64,000 nucleotides of DNA from contig OY856186.1 of NCBI GenBank assembly GCA_963693315.1, positions 235,829,135 to 235,893,134 of the forward strand, written 5' to 3'. The notes below the pieces were generated by a model that saw only the letters and a list, made by a program, of their open reading frames with translations, was not told the DNA's origin and did no database searches. Below, piece after piece: positions 22,802 through 34,504 of this stretch (position 1 is the stretch's first letter; each line of letters starts with the position of its first letter). The translations under genes and the position numbers were made by a program. The DNA comes from Diogma glabrata (taxonomy: Eukaryota; Arthropoda; Insecta; Diptera; Cylindrotomidae).

Positions 22802-22834
22802 AAAGTGTTTTTAATTAAAACAATAATAACTATG

Positions 22835-25800
22835 AGCTGCACCTACTGAAGCTAAGGCCGTCGACGAGAAGGATACTTTCTACATAGCACTGGAAAAGGT
22901 TGTGAAAAAAACACCATTACGCGACTTCATTATGGTTCTTGGTGACTTTAATGGATAGGTTGGAAGAGATATCCCTGGAAGTGTGGTGGGCCCTAACAGC
23001 TTGCAGTTGAGTTCGAATGGTGAAAGAATGACTGAGTTTGTGTTATCAAATAAGGGAATTGCCAGTACTTTCTTTCCGACTTGGGTCTCACCGAATGGAA
23101 ACACTCGAAATCAAATTGATATCGTGTTAGTAACAGTACGTTTCTTTTCTAGTGTTCTGGATGTGCGATCCTTTAGAGGTGCATACATTGGAAGTGATCA
23201 GTTCCTTGTATGTGCTAAAATATGGTTCAACTTTCCAAATCCAGGCATTCCAAAATTCAATCAACTGAAACGTTTTAACATCATCACTAAAGAATGCTGA
23301 AACAGAAGAAAGATATCAAAATCAAATTGCCGAAACACTGCAGAAATTACAAACCATTAATGGAGACGTCGATAAGTCATCGTATTTACTCAAGTATGCT
23401 GTCTTAAGGCATGGCAGGCTACTCCCTTAAGGCATGGATGGATCAAGCATGTCTTGACGCTATTCAACACAAAAGAGATTGCTATCTAAAATGTCTACAA
23501 AGACGCAACACCAGGTCCACGAAGGAGAACTATAAACTGGCAAGACAAGCCGTTTTAAAGCTATGTAGACGAACGAAGAGAGAATAGTAGAAGACAAGGT
23601 GTGAGGAGATTGAGAGCTTCAATAAGGAACATCAATCGCGTAACTTCTTTCAACAGGTTAAAACCTTAAAGAAGGGCCCTCAAACTAGATCGACTGCTAT
23701 TCAAAACGAAGATGGGAGCTACAAGTAGACCTTAAAAATATTTTAGATACTTGGGCCGCTTATTTTGAGAATCTTCTCAACTTAAGTGACCAGCAACAAG
23801 TCGGACGTCGAGCAAAGCTTATTCGTGCGTCAAAGGTAGATGTAGACGAACCAAAGAGGAATTAGAAGCGGCGCTATCAAAATTAAAATGCAATAAAGCA
23901 CCCGGTATCGACGATATAACATCCGAAATGATTGTACATGGTGGTGAAACTCTATCCTTAAGATTGTTTGAACTTGTTCAAATGATCTGGAGGACTGAAA
24001 CCAAGCCACAGGACAGGAACTCAGCTACGCTGATACCAATTCATAAATAAGGTAATCGCTTACAATGTGCAAACTACAGAGGAATCACTCTACTCTGCAC
24101 AGCATATAAGATTTTTCATACATTTTTCTAACCAAAATCAATCCTTTTGCTGAACAAATGTTTAGAGAATATCAGTGTGGCTTCCGGAAAGGCCGAGGTA
24201 CCACCGATGCACTTATCTCGATAAGGATGATTTTGGAAAAGTGTCGAGAGTTCAACATACCTGTGTACCAACTCTTCATTGATTTCAGGCAGAACTATGA
24301 ATCTCTCGAACGAGAGACTCTATAGTCTGCTCTGGTATCAATAGGAATCGCTGGTTAACTGGTTTCACTATGCAAAATGACAGTAAACAACTCGCAATGC
24401 TTTACTGCTCGCAAAATTTTTCACTCCATACCATACCAATTGCTCCATGTTTATAAGTCTTATATTCGTACCTGTATGGAGTACTGTTGACAAGTTTGGG
24501 GTGCTGCTTCTGTTTCCATCTTGGCCCTCTTGGACTCTGTTCAGAAGCGGGCTATACGAATTGTGGGTGATCGAACTTTGACATCAAAACTTGATTCCCT
24601 ACATCATCGTCGCACTGTTGCTGACCTCGTTGTTTTTTACAAATATCGTCATCCACAGTGCTCAGATGAAATCAGCAGCATCATGCCTCAAACTTATTCT
24701 TACCCCCGTTCCACTCGACAATCGGCTACCGCAACCAGTCAAACGGTCGAGATCCCACGCTGTCATACTGGCAGATCGCAGAAAGACTTCTTTGTCCGAA
24801 CTGCATACAAATGGAATAGTTTGCCGGAATCCTTAGTCTCAGGTGACTTCAACTCGCAGAGGTTAAAAAAAAACGGTTATCATGACCTTAGGATGCCAGT
24901 TGTTGTGGGACCTAGGTCTTAAAAGGTATTTATATGTTGTTGTGACACATATTGTAAACCCTATAACACAACACATTTTATTCAAAAAAAAAAATGTTGT
25001 GTACGATTGGAGAACGAAATATCAAAGTTCTTGAAAGTTGACTCCGGGTTAAGACAAGGTGAAGCTATATCTCCTATACTCTTTAATCTAGCCTTGGAAT
25101 ATGTGTGCCGTCAAAAGAAACTACCGACTAACAACAATATCTTGTCAATAAACTCAGTACAGATGATCGCTTACGCTGATGTTGTCATCCTCGGCCGAAG
25201 TGAAACTGTTATGAGTGAGACTTTCAAGTCGCTTGAGAGTGGTGCCAGAAAAATTGGTTTGCAAATTAACTATGGTAAAACCAAACATATAAATGTTTCA
25301 AGAGAGGCTGAGAAGAAAGATTTGATGTGCGTCGATGAACGAATTGAGAGAGTTGAATCTTTTAAATATTTAGGATCAATTCTTGACTCAAACAGCATAC
25401 TTACACATTTAAAAGCCCGAATCGCTGCAGGTAATCGAACTTTCAACTCAATTAAACCTCTTCTTGGATCGCCGTATGTATCCACTAACACCAAACTCAA
25501 GTTATCCAAGACATTGATTAGACCGGTTGTGATGTATGGGTCACAAACATGGACCCACAAAATGACGAATCGCATTTATCTGTATTTGAGAGTAAGATCC
25601 TATGCTACATTTTTGGTCCACTTAAAACTGACGATGGAGAGTACAGAACACGATATAACTTTGAGATCAGAGACCTTCTTGATTGTTCAGATATAATAGG
25701 TTGTATCCGCTCCAATAGGATTGCTTGGTTTGGGCATATTCTACGAGCCGATTCAAAGTCTGGAATGATTAAAAAAATGTACGTTAGTACCCCAGGGAGT

Positions 25801-25990
25801 GGGCGACCGCGAGGTAGACCACGACAGCAATGGGAGACGGACGTAATAAACGACCTTAAAAAATCGGCTGCCATGTTAATTATGTCGCTGTTGCGAATGA
25901 CCGAGGTGAATATTCGAAGCCGATTAGCTTGGCAACGCATGGAGCATGAACGCCAAAAAAAACTATGAACTAATATAGTTAATGCTGATT
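22835..25990 (+). mobile_element. RTE-type LINE, decayed and split by a family-1 LINE
   Basis: Endonuclease sequence (APTEAKAVDEKDTFYIALEK, LGDFNG, then NGNTRNQIDIVLVT) occupies about 22840-23290. RT sequence begins near 23850 (ALSKLKCNKAPGIDDITSEM), has YRGITLLCTAYKI near 24075 and YQCGFRKGRGTTDALISIR near 24171. At 24411 a family-1 LINE fragment intervenes. RT resumes at about 25000 with VDSGLRQGEAISPILFNLAL, IAYADV (25150-25165) in place of YADD, and SFKYLGSIL. The C-terminal block (WFGHILRADS, RPRGRPRQQWETDVI) is at 25730-25850 and the stop at 25966-25968. The pattern is that of RTE-clade enzymes. Several stops and frameshifts exclude activity. Confidence 0.82.
24411..24994 (+). mobile_element. 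Family-1 LINE 3' fragment nested in the RTE element
   Basis: It is nearly identical to 18921-19513: CACTCCATACCAATTGCTCC, then the C-terminal RT frame, the same 3' UTR and a run of A to 24994. Its C-terminal frame (24521-24922) is open across the site where the 16.4-kb copy is frameshifted. It has a 5-bp duplication (CATAC twice) near 24427. It is 5'-truncated to about 580 bp. Confidence 0.88.
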
Positions 25991-26199
25991 TATAAATTAG
26001 AAAAATCAGCCACGCCACAGTTCTGGCACTCTCTGGAATAAAGTACAATTCACGTAAAATGTGGCTTTGCGAACCAGATTAATTTGACCGACTAAGTTAA
26101 CTGCATGAGGAACATTACGAAATAACTTTTCGTAAACTTTATGAAATGGTGGTGGTGCTATAAAGAGCCTAAATGACATTCTACTTTTTTAATACAATT

Positions 26200-29007
26200 T
26201 TACTATCTGTGTCACGTCTGTGACCAATTCAACCATTATTTCATCACCCAGCAATATATGCTGGTGACTTAAACAGCCATCACACTCAGTGGTCCTCTAC
26301 TCAAATAATAATACCAATGGCGTGCAACTGACCGACTGGGCTATCATCCTAACAACATGTTCCTGGTATATGATGCGAAAGACATGAAAACCTTTAGGTC
26401 TGCAAGATGGCGAAGCGATTACAATCCCGACCTCTGTTTTTCCACAAAAAAACGAACAACGTAATCCCATTTCAATATCTAGGGCTGTTTTACAAGGTTT
26501 TCCACGCTCTCAACATCGTCCAGTAATTCTTGAGGTAGGAATCCAAATTCCACTCGATAACTCTACTCCTCAACCTACATGGAATTTTAACAAAGCTGAC
26601 TGGGCTAAGTATAGGTTGAAGTTGGATCCAGTGATTCGCTGGATCCAACCCATTCCTAAAAATTACGATAGATTTGTTGGAGCCATCATCTCAACTGCAA
26701 ATAAATGCATCGCAAGAGGCTTTCGTGAAGAATATATTCCTTGCTGGAGTAGAGAGAGAGAGATATATTATATGAGGAGTACCTTATTAGTGGTGAGGCA
26801 GACGTAGCTGATGACTTAATATACTCACTGGACACCGCGAGAAAACAAAAGTGGATTAACGCTGTTGAAAACATTTATTTTTCCCATTCAAGCAAGGAAG
26901 CATGCAGTCTTCTTCGGAAACTGGGTGGCTCAAACTCTATTACTCGTGCTAACAATGAAATAAATCCAGAGGACATTGCAAATCACATAGTAAACATGTC
27001 TCGTTCTTCTATTAATCGCCTTCATAAGAGAACAATTAAACGCAAATTAGGAGAAATGAAGCGCAATTGCTCGTCTCCATCGAAGTATGCGAACTCTTTT
27101 AGTAGCGAAGAACTAGAATCAGCTCTGTCCCAAACAAAAAACGGAAAAGCAGCTGGCTACGATGGCATTTTTCCAGAATTTCTTAAAAATGCTGGAAAAT
27201 ATGTAAAACAGTGGCTAACTAAATTTTTCTCGAATATCCTAGAAACCGGCAATCTACCAAAACATTTTAAGACTACGAAAGTGATAGCGATACTTAAGCC
27301 AGGTAAACCATCCAATGAACCAGGAAGCTATCGCCCGATTGCCCTTTTGAGCACCTGCTATAAATTGCTAGAACGTCTCATATACAATCGTATCGCACCG
27401 ATATTGAATGACCAGATCCCAGTCGAACAAGCTGGTTTTCGTCCCAATCGCAGTTGCACTGTCCAACTGCTCGCTTTAACGTCCTATATCGAAGCTGGGT
27501 ATCAAAAACAACTAAAAACAGGCGCAGTATTCATCGATCTTACTGCAGCATATGACACGGTCTGGCAAATTGGGATTATATACAAGCTGTTCAATGCAAT
27601 ACCTTGTAGCACCATCTCGCGTTTAATTAACAACATGCTGAGTAATCGTGTATTCAAAGATCATCTAAATAATTCCTGTAGTAGGTCTAAAATGCTTAAC
27701 AATGGTTTGCCACAAGGTTCCGTCCTGGCGCCATTACTTTTTAATCTGTACATTCATGACATTCCTGACACAACATCAAAGAAATTTGGTTACGCTGATG
27801 ATTGGCCCCGGCCGCTCAAAACAAAGACATGGGTGTCTTGGAGGATTTGCTCTCAACTGACCTAGCGATAATGAATGACTTTTTTCGAACGTGGAGCTTA
27901 TTTCCCAATCTAAGTAAAACCGAGTGCTCCTGTTTCCACTTAAACAACAAACTGGCAAAACACGAACTATCAGTGTTATTTAACGGCACTGTCATTAAAT
28001 ACAATCAACAGCCAAAGTACCTGGGCATTACTCTCGATAGAACTCTTTCTTTTAAACTCCACCTAGAAAATACGTCAAAAAAACTTAAAACGAGAAACAA
28101 TATATTGCACTAACTGGCAGGCTCGACATGGGGTGCTTCTCCAGCTACCCTCTGCATAACTGCTCTAAGTCTGGTTTACTCAGTGGCTGAGTATGGCGCA
28201 CCAGTCTGGTTGAATAGCACACATACTCAAAAATTTGTCTGCCAGCTGCATGCCACGATGCGTACTATAAGTGGTACTATCAGATCCACCCCTTTACCTT
28301 GGCTCCCTGTGTTAAGCAATATTGCTCCACCTGCACTCAGACGCTCGCATGCTCTCATGCGTGAACATAAAAAGGTAACCAACATCACGTTACCCTTGCA
28401 CCATTGCACGAATATTACGATGACCACACTCGTTGTCGATTGAAGTCACGAACGCCTCTACATAAAACTGCCAGCAACCTGCTGGCAACTAATTTTAATA
28501 TCTTGAATGCCTGGGACACCTCCTGGCATCATTACAACACAACTGGCCTTTATATTACTAACCCGACTTCTACCCAACCTGGTTTCAATTTGCCACGTCA
28601 TACCTGGACTACATTAAACCGAATAAGAACGAATTATGGACGTTGTGCTGATTCTTTCTACAAGTGAGGCATTTCAGAGTCCCCTGAGTGTGACTGCGGC
28701 GCTCCACAACAAACCATAAAACACATTGCAGCTGTGTGTCCAATTCGACGTTACAATCGCAACATCTCAGACATCCATTTGGCAACTCCCGATGTAGTAG
28801 CATGGATACACTCGCTCGATGTAAACATCTAATGTTCAAATGTACTGCCCAATGTTCAAATATTTTACTTTTTTCTTTTTTACAAAAAAACGCGCAATCA
28901 AATCGATTGTAAGTTCATTTAATGTGTATCCATGTTTTGTTTTAGGTAGATTTCATAGAAGAGTCTACCTATTTTTAAGTTTAATTTTTAATGTGTCACA
29001 AAAAAAA
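26200..29007 (+). mobile_element. Jockey-superfamily LINE (family 5), decayed
   Basis: A degraded endonuclease (AGDLNSHHTQW near 26262-26295, NPDLCFSTK near 26425) is followed by a linker (26520-26960), RT and a long C-terminal region ending at 28829. The RT core frame 26996-27865 reads GSYRPIALLSTCYKLLERLI, FIDLTAAYDTVW, NGLPQGSVLAPLLFNLYIHD and the catalytic GYADD (about 27789-27803). A one-base loss directly after YADD, at about 27802-27806, moves the rest to the frame 27802-28113 (LSTDLAIMNDFF, KYLGITLDRTLSF). Then VYSVAEYGAPVWLNS, GRCADSFYK, and a terminal ECDCGAPQQTIKHIAAVCPI cysteine/histidine motif. The 3' UTR ends near an A run at about 28999-29007. Not functional. Confidence 0.82.
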
Positions 29008-29229
29008 ACCATACGCTAAATAAATCAATGGTTCAACTTGAAATTTTCTACAGTTTTAAAATGTGTTTGTTCACGCCTACTGAAAACAAAAAAATTGCAA
29101 ATATTTGTTTCATCTGTATTTTATAGACATAGATAAGGAGATAGTAAAACAAAAGTTTTTTTTAAGGATTCGAAAAATCGAAAAAGAGTGAAATATTTAA
29201 AAAAAGTTCAATAAATTATCGACTGCTTT

Positions 29230-30200
29230 GTTTTTGAGTTATTACCAAAAACGTGAATTTTTTTTCCTTATTTTTGAGCTTGACGATTTTAGTTCGAAAC
29301 AATTTTTTTTTGTAATTTTCGAAAACATGGATTTCGACTTATTTTCAACAATGTGAAAAATTTTTCCTGTCCAACTTCAAACATTGCAAAAGAAAAAAAT
29401 TGTTAAAAAATTTACGGTTGTAGGAAATGTAAAAAGTGAATGAAAATTATAGCGGTTGGCTCATTATTTAAAATGTTATTTGGCGCTCCAAATTGTTGCA
29501 AGTAAAAATTAAAAAAAAAGAATTATTTTTGATTTTCGTATTATGTACATATGAAAGGTGAACAATTGAACAGTCAAAGACAATTTTGTTTTGTAATGTG
29601 CGACGGGCGCAGTTTTTGAGTTATGTTAAAAAATGTGAAAAAAATTTCCTGTCCCCCTCTTAACCTCTCTTTACTTCGAACATTACAAAAAATTTGGAAA
29701 AATTCATGGTTATGGGCAATGTTGTAAAGATTGAATGAAAACTATAGCGGTTGGCTATCATTTCAAATTTTATTTTGAGGGGGTTGAGGGTGGAAATTTT
29801 GAAAAAAAGTTATTTTTGCCCTTGTCGAGTGGGGTGTCATATGAAAGGTGATTTTTTTCTTGTCTAAAACAATTTTGTAATTTTCAAAAGCGCAGTTTTT
29901 AAATTATGTTAAAAAATGTGAAAACAATTTCCTGGACCGCCCACCCTTAACTTCGAACATTACAAAAGAAAAAAATTGGAAAATTTCATGGTTATGGCCA
30001 ATGTTGTAAAGATTGAATGAAAACTATGGCGGTCGGCTCATCATTTCAAATGTTATTTTGAGGGGGTTCAGGGTGGAAAATTTGAAAAAAAGTTATTTTT
30101 GACCTTGTCGAGTGGGGTGTCATATGAAAAGTGAATTTTTTTCTAGTCCAAAACAGTTTTTTTGTGGTTTTCGAAAACACCGTTTTTGATTAATTTGATT
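29230..30200. repeat. Tandem satellite, about 280-300-bp unit, 3-4 copies
   Basis: The landmark ACTTC(G/A)AACATT(A/G)CAAAA recurs at 29374, 29673 and 29951. Each unit then contains TGAATGAAAACTATAGCGGT, a stretch ending in CATATGAAA(G/A)GTGA, a GTTTTCGAAAAC-type segment and TTTCCTGTCC. A partial unit precedes the first landmark. No open reading frame. Confidence 0.8.
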
Positions 30201-30239
30201 AAAATTGTAAAATTGTGTTTTTGTGGAGGACTATTCACG

Positions 30240-31055
30240 TAAAATAATCGTAGATGAGGATAAATTTTGTTACGTTGTAGGAAATGTATATAAGCATATT
30301 ATAGTAAAAATTGAGTGAAACGAAATATAGAAATGAACAAACAAGATCAGATTAGATCAAAACAGTTTTACAAGTCAGATGAACTCAACTTAAGGCGAAA
30401 GGCGTTAGGTTGAAAAATTTTGCGATAACATACCTGTTTGCTATTCGATAGATTATCATTTAATATGGTTGCCTTGCAAATGTTCTCTGTGAAGTTGATC
30501 ACTAATTGCAAACATTTTTGGAATTTTTGAACTATTGAACCACTGTTGAATTATAAAATTGTTACAGTCAAGTAAATCGAGGTTGGCGATCTGTTCTTTT
30601 CGTTAGGTCTGATACAGTACCACTAGTGCCGAAAAATAGTAGCCACCATCACTTCGATTTTAGCTCTGCTGGCAGTCATTATGAATGTTCAGCTAGCTGA
30701 AGTTCAAATCCTGTTGGTACACCGATCTCTCCAATGTTCAGTAGACAAATCACACGACTGTTAACAATGCACTCTTTGGCAATAATTTGACGACACCTAT
30801 TCCTCCGTTTTTTTCCGTTGGTTTCAATAAAAATCTTCAAAACTGGCTCTCAAAGTATTTTCTACAAAAAAATTTACAATGAAAAATTCATGAACCAACA
30901 ACAGTTGAAACTACAACAATTGATAATATATTTTCCAATATAAATAATTTATAAGCTGGCGTTATTGAAGCTTTCTTAAGCCACCATAAACAGCTTTGGG
31001 TAAAATGCAACCCAACGTGAAACTATGCTATCAAAAACCGTTGTTTTCTCAAATA
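30240..31055. other. Unassigned intergenic sequence
   Basis: No coding similarity or paired repeat was recognised. Confidence 0.4.
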
Positions 31056-31059
31056 TTAT

Positions 31060-31215
31060 AGACACGGAACCCTTAGCGAGCGAATCATATTCGCACTTGC
31101 CTGACTTTTTTTACATTCGTAAAAATGTAAATGTAAATGACGATGTAAGTGACGATCACGGCGAAATATTCCACGAGTAGATGAAGCTTATCCAACGACA
31201 CTATCATCGTTTTTT
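31060..31215 (+). pseudogene. Remnant of a repeat-borne invertebrate ORF (HGExFH motif)
   Basis: Translation gives SYSHLPDFFYIRKNVNVN followed by DDVSDDHGEIFHE, a stop, then MKLIQRHYHRFLG. This pattern (SHLDFF ... G-D-V-S-D-E-H-G-E-R-F-H-Q) is recalled from repeated uncharacterised arthropod proteins often found in mobile DNA. Only this short, interrupted piece is present. Function unknown; the family recall is from memory and unverified. Confidence 0.35.
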
Positions 31216-31784
31216 GGGATGAGGTGATGATGGGCAATTCCATTTGGTTCCTCCACGGACCCCAAAACGAACAAAAGAGAAACAGGAAGTCCGAGCCATT
31301 TTAAATACATTCATATTACATCAAAATACTTTGAACAAAATAATCAGGATGAATGAATACTATTTCAGACAAAAACACCGAAAAAAACAGAAATTGAGAT
31401 TGAATTGGATTTCAATCGCTCATATTTTTCGTATTTATTTATGGATATTCATCATTAAACTGGGCACATTTTTGCGATTTATATTTTTTATGTATGATTT
31501 AGTAAAGGTTCAACATTAATTTTGCGCCTATTTCGAGCGACGTTTTTTCACACATGTGTCCATTATTACACTTAAATTTTTGCACTTAAATTACTGTGCC
31601 GATCGGCAAACAGAAAAAAAGAAAATGATAAAAACATGAAATAAAATATATTCAAAATGATAACGAAGATTTCATCAGCATTTCTGGAGCTTTCTTTGAA
31701 AAGAGTGGGTTTGCCTTGAATATTTGATAGAATTAAGATAAATTCCTTTTGCAGAACATGTGATTATGTTAAATAAAATTTAAT

Positions 31785-33265
31785 TGTGAATAAAGTTTTT
31801 TTAAGTGTTATTTAATAGAAATTTTGTGTATTAATTTGGACGCTGTGGACGGACTGGAAATTTATACAATCAATCGTTGTAGTTGTAACGACGGACTATT
31901 TTCAATTTTTCACTTTGAAATAATAGTATTTAAATTCATTAATTTATTCTCTTTAATTGTGGTAAACGTAGCTACATTTGTTTGTACTGCTGTTGACGTT
32001 TTAGTTACGTCACTCAATTTCAATTAATAAACATTTTGGATAAATGATTTTATTATTTTTAACAAAACGAGAATTGATTATTGGAAAATGAAACAGAAGA
32101 TCGATAATATGCCATATAAAAGATCAAATTGCTTGGATCGGGCGATTGGTATAATTTTTAAAATCAAGTTAGTATAAATTTACAATCAGTAAATGATAAA
32201 TTAAAATAAAATTAAACTCAGTGATGACTGAGTCGTGATATAGCTTACTTTAGAGTTTTTAATGTTGTTAATTATTTAAAAAATGTTATTTTAAAACTAT
32301 AAAGAAAATAATTTTGCTTTTCATTTCAATTATTGTGTTAATATTGTAAAAGTTTTTTATGGTTGTGAATTTAATAAAATGTCAAAACCTCAATTGCATC
32401 TATTAAAATATGTAAACGAAATATGTTTTACATTGAAGAAATAAAATTCATTTGTTAAGCAAGTGTTACGTTATCAGTTTTGAAAGTAAATTTATAATTT
32501 TATGAAGGAAAACACGTCATCGCCAAATGGTACATGAACTTTCATGATGATGAAAAACAAAAATTGATTGAAGAAGTTCATGCTGTTGTTACCGTACGAG
32601 ATGCTAAACACAAATTGTCTAATTCTATTTGTAAAAATTAATTATCAAAACCGTTTATGAAATTTTCGTGCAGTGACTTCATTATGTATTGCTTTTTTGT
32701 GGAGGAACGGATTAGTTTCTGCTTGATATAATAAAACCTTTAATTAACCATCAAGATAAACGAAGATGTGAAATAAAACATGAAGAAGACAACATTGAAG
32801 AAATAAATTAATGTAAGCTTTTAATTGAATTTTAATTTATATAATTTTTGATTTGTTTTTGAATAAATTATTTTTCATGTTAGCCAATTAATAGTTTTGT
32901 TAAATTATTCATTTTGTGATTCATATTATAAGAGATCTCCAAGTGTAATTAGTTTGTTTGTTATAAATTCAGCGTTCCGGCAATATTTCAGTTTTCACAT
33001 ATTTTTATAAGCTTTCCGGTGTAATATAATATTATTATATTTCGTGTAAAGGTCCAAAATTCATAACATAGTTTTTGAAACTGTTCAATCTATATATTAA
33101 GGAATTTTGTTCGTGGAATTGTTTTCTGTTGTAGTGAAACATTAAAGTTGTGGAATACTTAATAAAATCTGTTTGCTTACTAATCAGTGATAGAATCCAG
33201 ATGAAATAATGGAATCCAGAAAATGATAGGATCCAGATGAAGATGTAAAAAAACATGTAAAAAAC
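31785..33265 (+). repeat. Solo-type copy of the 1.4-1.8 kb gypsy LTR, split by another LTR
   Basis: Left part 31785-31883 (AGAAATTTTGTGTATTA..., ACTGGAAATTT) and right part 33069-33265 (TTTTTGAAACTGTTCAATC, TTACTAATCAGTGATAGAAT) together match the LTR at about 1510-1795. The break point is a 4-bp duplication around an inserted LTR. Outer ends were not fixed. Confidence 0.6.
31884..33068 (+). mobile_element. 1185-bp solo LTR inserted in another LTR, TSD TAGT
   Basis: It begins TGTAACGACGGAC and ends TTCATAACA, the TG...CA form of LTRs. TAGT lies on both sides (31880-31883 and 33069-33072), and the host LTR is continuous once it is removed. The first 150 bases are matched by 63768-63920, including GTGGTAAACGTAGCTACATT, so at least two copies occur here. 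No internal coding region accompanies it. The orientation is taken from the copy's match and is not proven. Confidence 0.8.
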
Positions 33266-34458
33266 CTGCTGTTTTAATTTATAAGCCAGCGGTCGATTTC
33301 GGAGTCATTTCTAACAAATTTATTTAAAAACATCAAAATATTTAAGACAACGTACCTTATTGTATCGATCGTTAGTGTTACTTCTATCGTGTTATGAAAA
33401 TTCTAGCTCCCTTACATAATGTTCTTCTGTATATGATACACAAATATTAAATTTCTTTGACTTACTGCAGCTCTTCTTTTTTTCAAAATTCCGTTTGATT
33501 ATATATTTTGATCTGATCTGCGTCATTTATTGTTGCTGCTTCCTATGTTATCTTAGTACAATGTTTAAAGTAATATAATTCATATTTCTTAAACAATTTT
33601 TATTATATATTGATATATTTATATTTTTTTTTTTAAATATTTTTTTCTATTTTAAAACAAATTTATGAATTATTTATTTGAATTATTAACTTTATAGTTT
33701 TCCTATACATAAAGAATTCGATTACTTAAAAAAAATAAAAATATTATTTTATATAAGTGTACTTGTTTTTTTTAAATAATAAAATGTAATATTTATTATT
33801 ATATAATAAAATTACAATATTCGTAAACGATAGTATATAATATTGTTTAATGAGTAGGATAAAAGACTGATTATAAAAATAAATAAAATTTTCTCTATTA
33901 TTAAATCAGGATTAAATGATTAATTCATTCAAATAATTTTATTGGTATTATTTGGAAAGAGCTTGAATTAAAAAAAAAAATCTTTTATTTCGTTATACTA
34001 ATTACTGTTATACTTTAACTTCCTATCGCTGAATGGGAAAATGAGAATTATAACAATGAACTTTGTAGATTAGCGGCACTCAGCGTTTTCGTATGAAAAA
34101 AATAAAACGAGCTATCCACAATTGTTATCTATAATCTTATTGTTACGACACCATGAAATTTGTTTAACTGTTAACTCTTCGATTATTTTTCTAAAATTTA
34201 TTCAAATAACGAACTTTTATAATTTATTTTAGTGCATAAAATTTAAACTAATTTGGATTTTATGAGCCGTCATGTAGGAAATACTTTTTAAACTTACAAA
34301 ATATTATATAATACGAAGTGAAAAACAAAGAATTCACAAAAATAATAATTTAATTTCTAGATTTAATTAATTAGGATGGATTGGATTAAAGCAATTATTT
34401 TCTGTTTTAAAACTTTCTTCGTTTGTGTTAACTAATTTTTTTTTGTTCTGTGTTTAAA
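33266..34458. other. Gene-free AT-rich interval downstream of TRAPPC11
   Basis: No coding region or clear repeat was seen. Confidence 0.5.
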
Positions 34459-34468
34459 TTTATTTATT
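34459..34468 (-). promoter_or_regulatory. TRAPPC11 polyadenylation signals
   Basis: Two overlapping AATAAA (minus strand) lie within 15 nt after the proposed stop at 34472-34474. Confidence 0.45.
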
Positions 34469-34471
34469 ATA

Positions 34472-34504
34472 TTAATCAGTTACCTTTAGAGATTTTGATA
34501 AAGG
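34472..34504 (-). CDS. TRAPPC11: TRAPPC11 proposed last coding exon
   Basis: TTTTTATTTTCAG acceptor (34517-34505) followed in phase 0 by PLSKSLKVTD and TAA. It gives an ending of the same length and type as the family (KYVFIH-PLSKSLK versus an F-V-K-P type end). Alternative: read-through of exon 10 to 34601 with a hydrophobic tail. Confidence 0.5.
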   Translation of the reverse strand, partial: PLSKSLKVTD

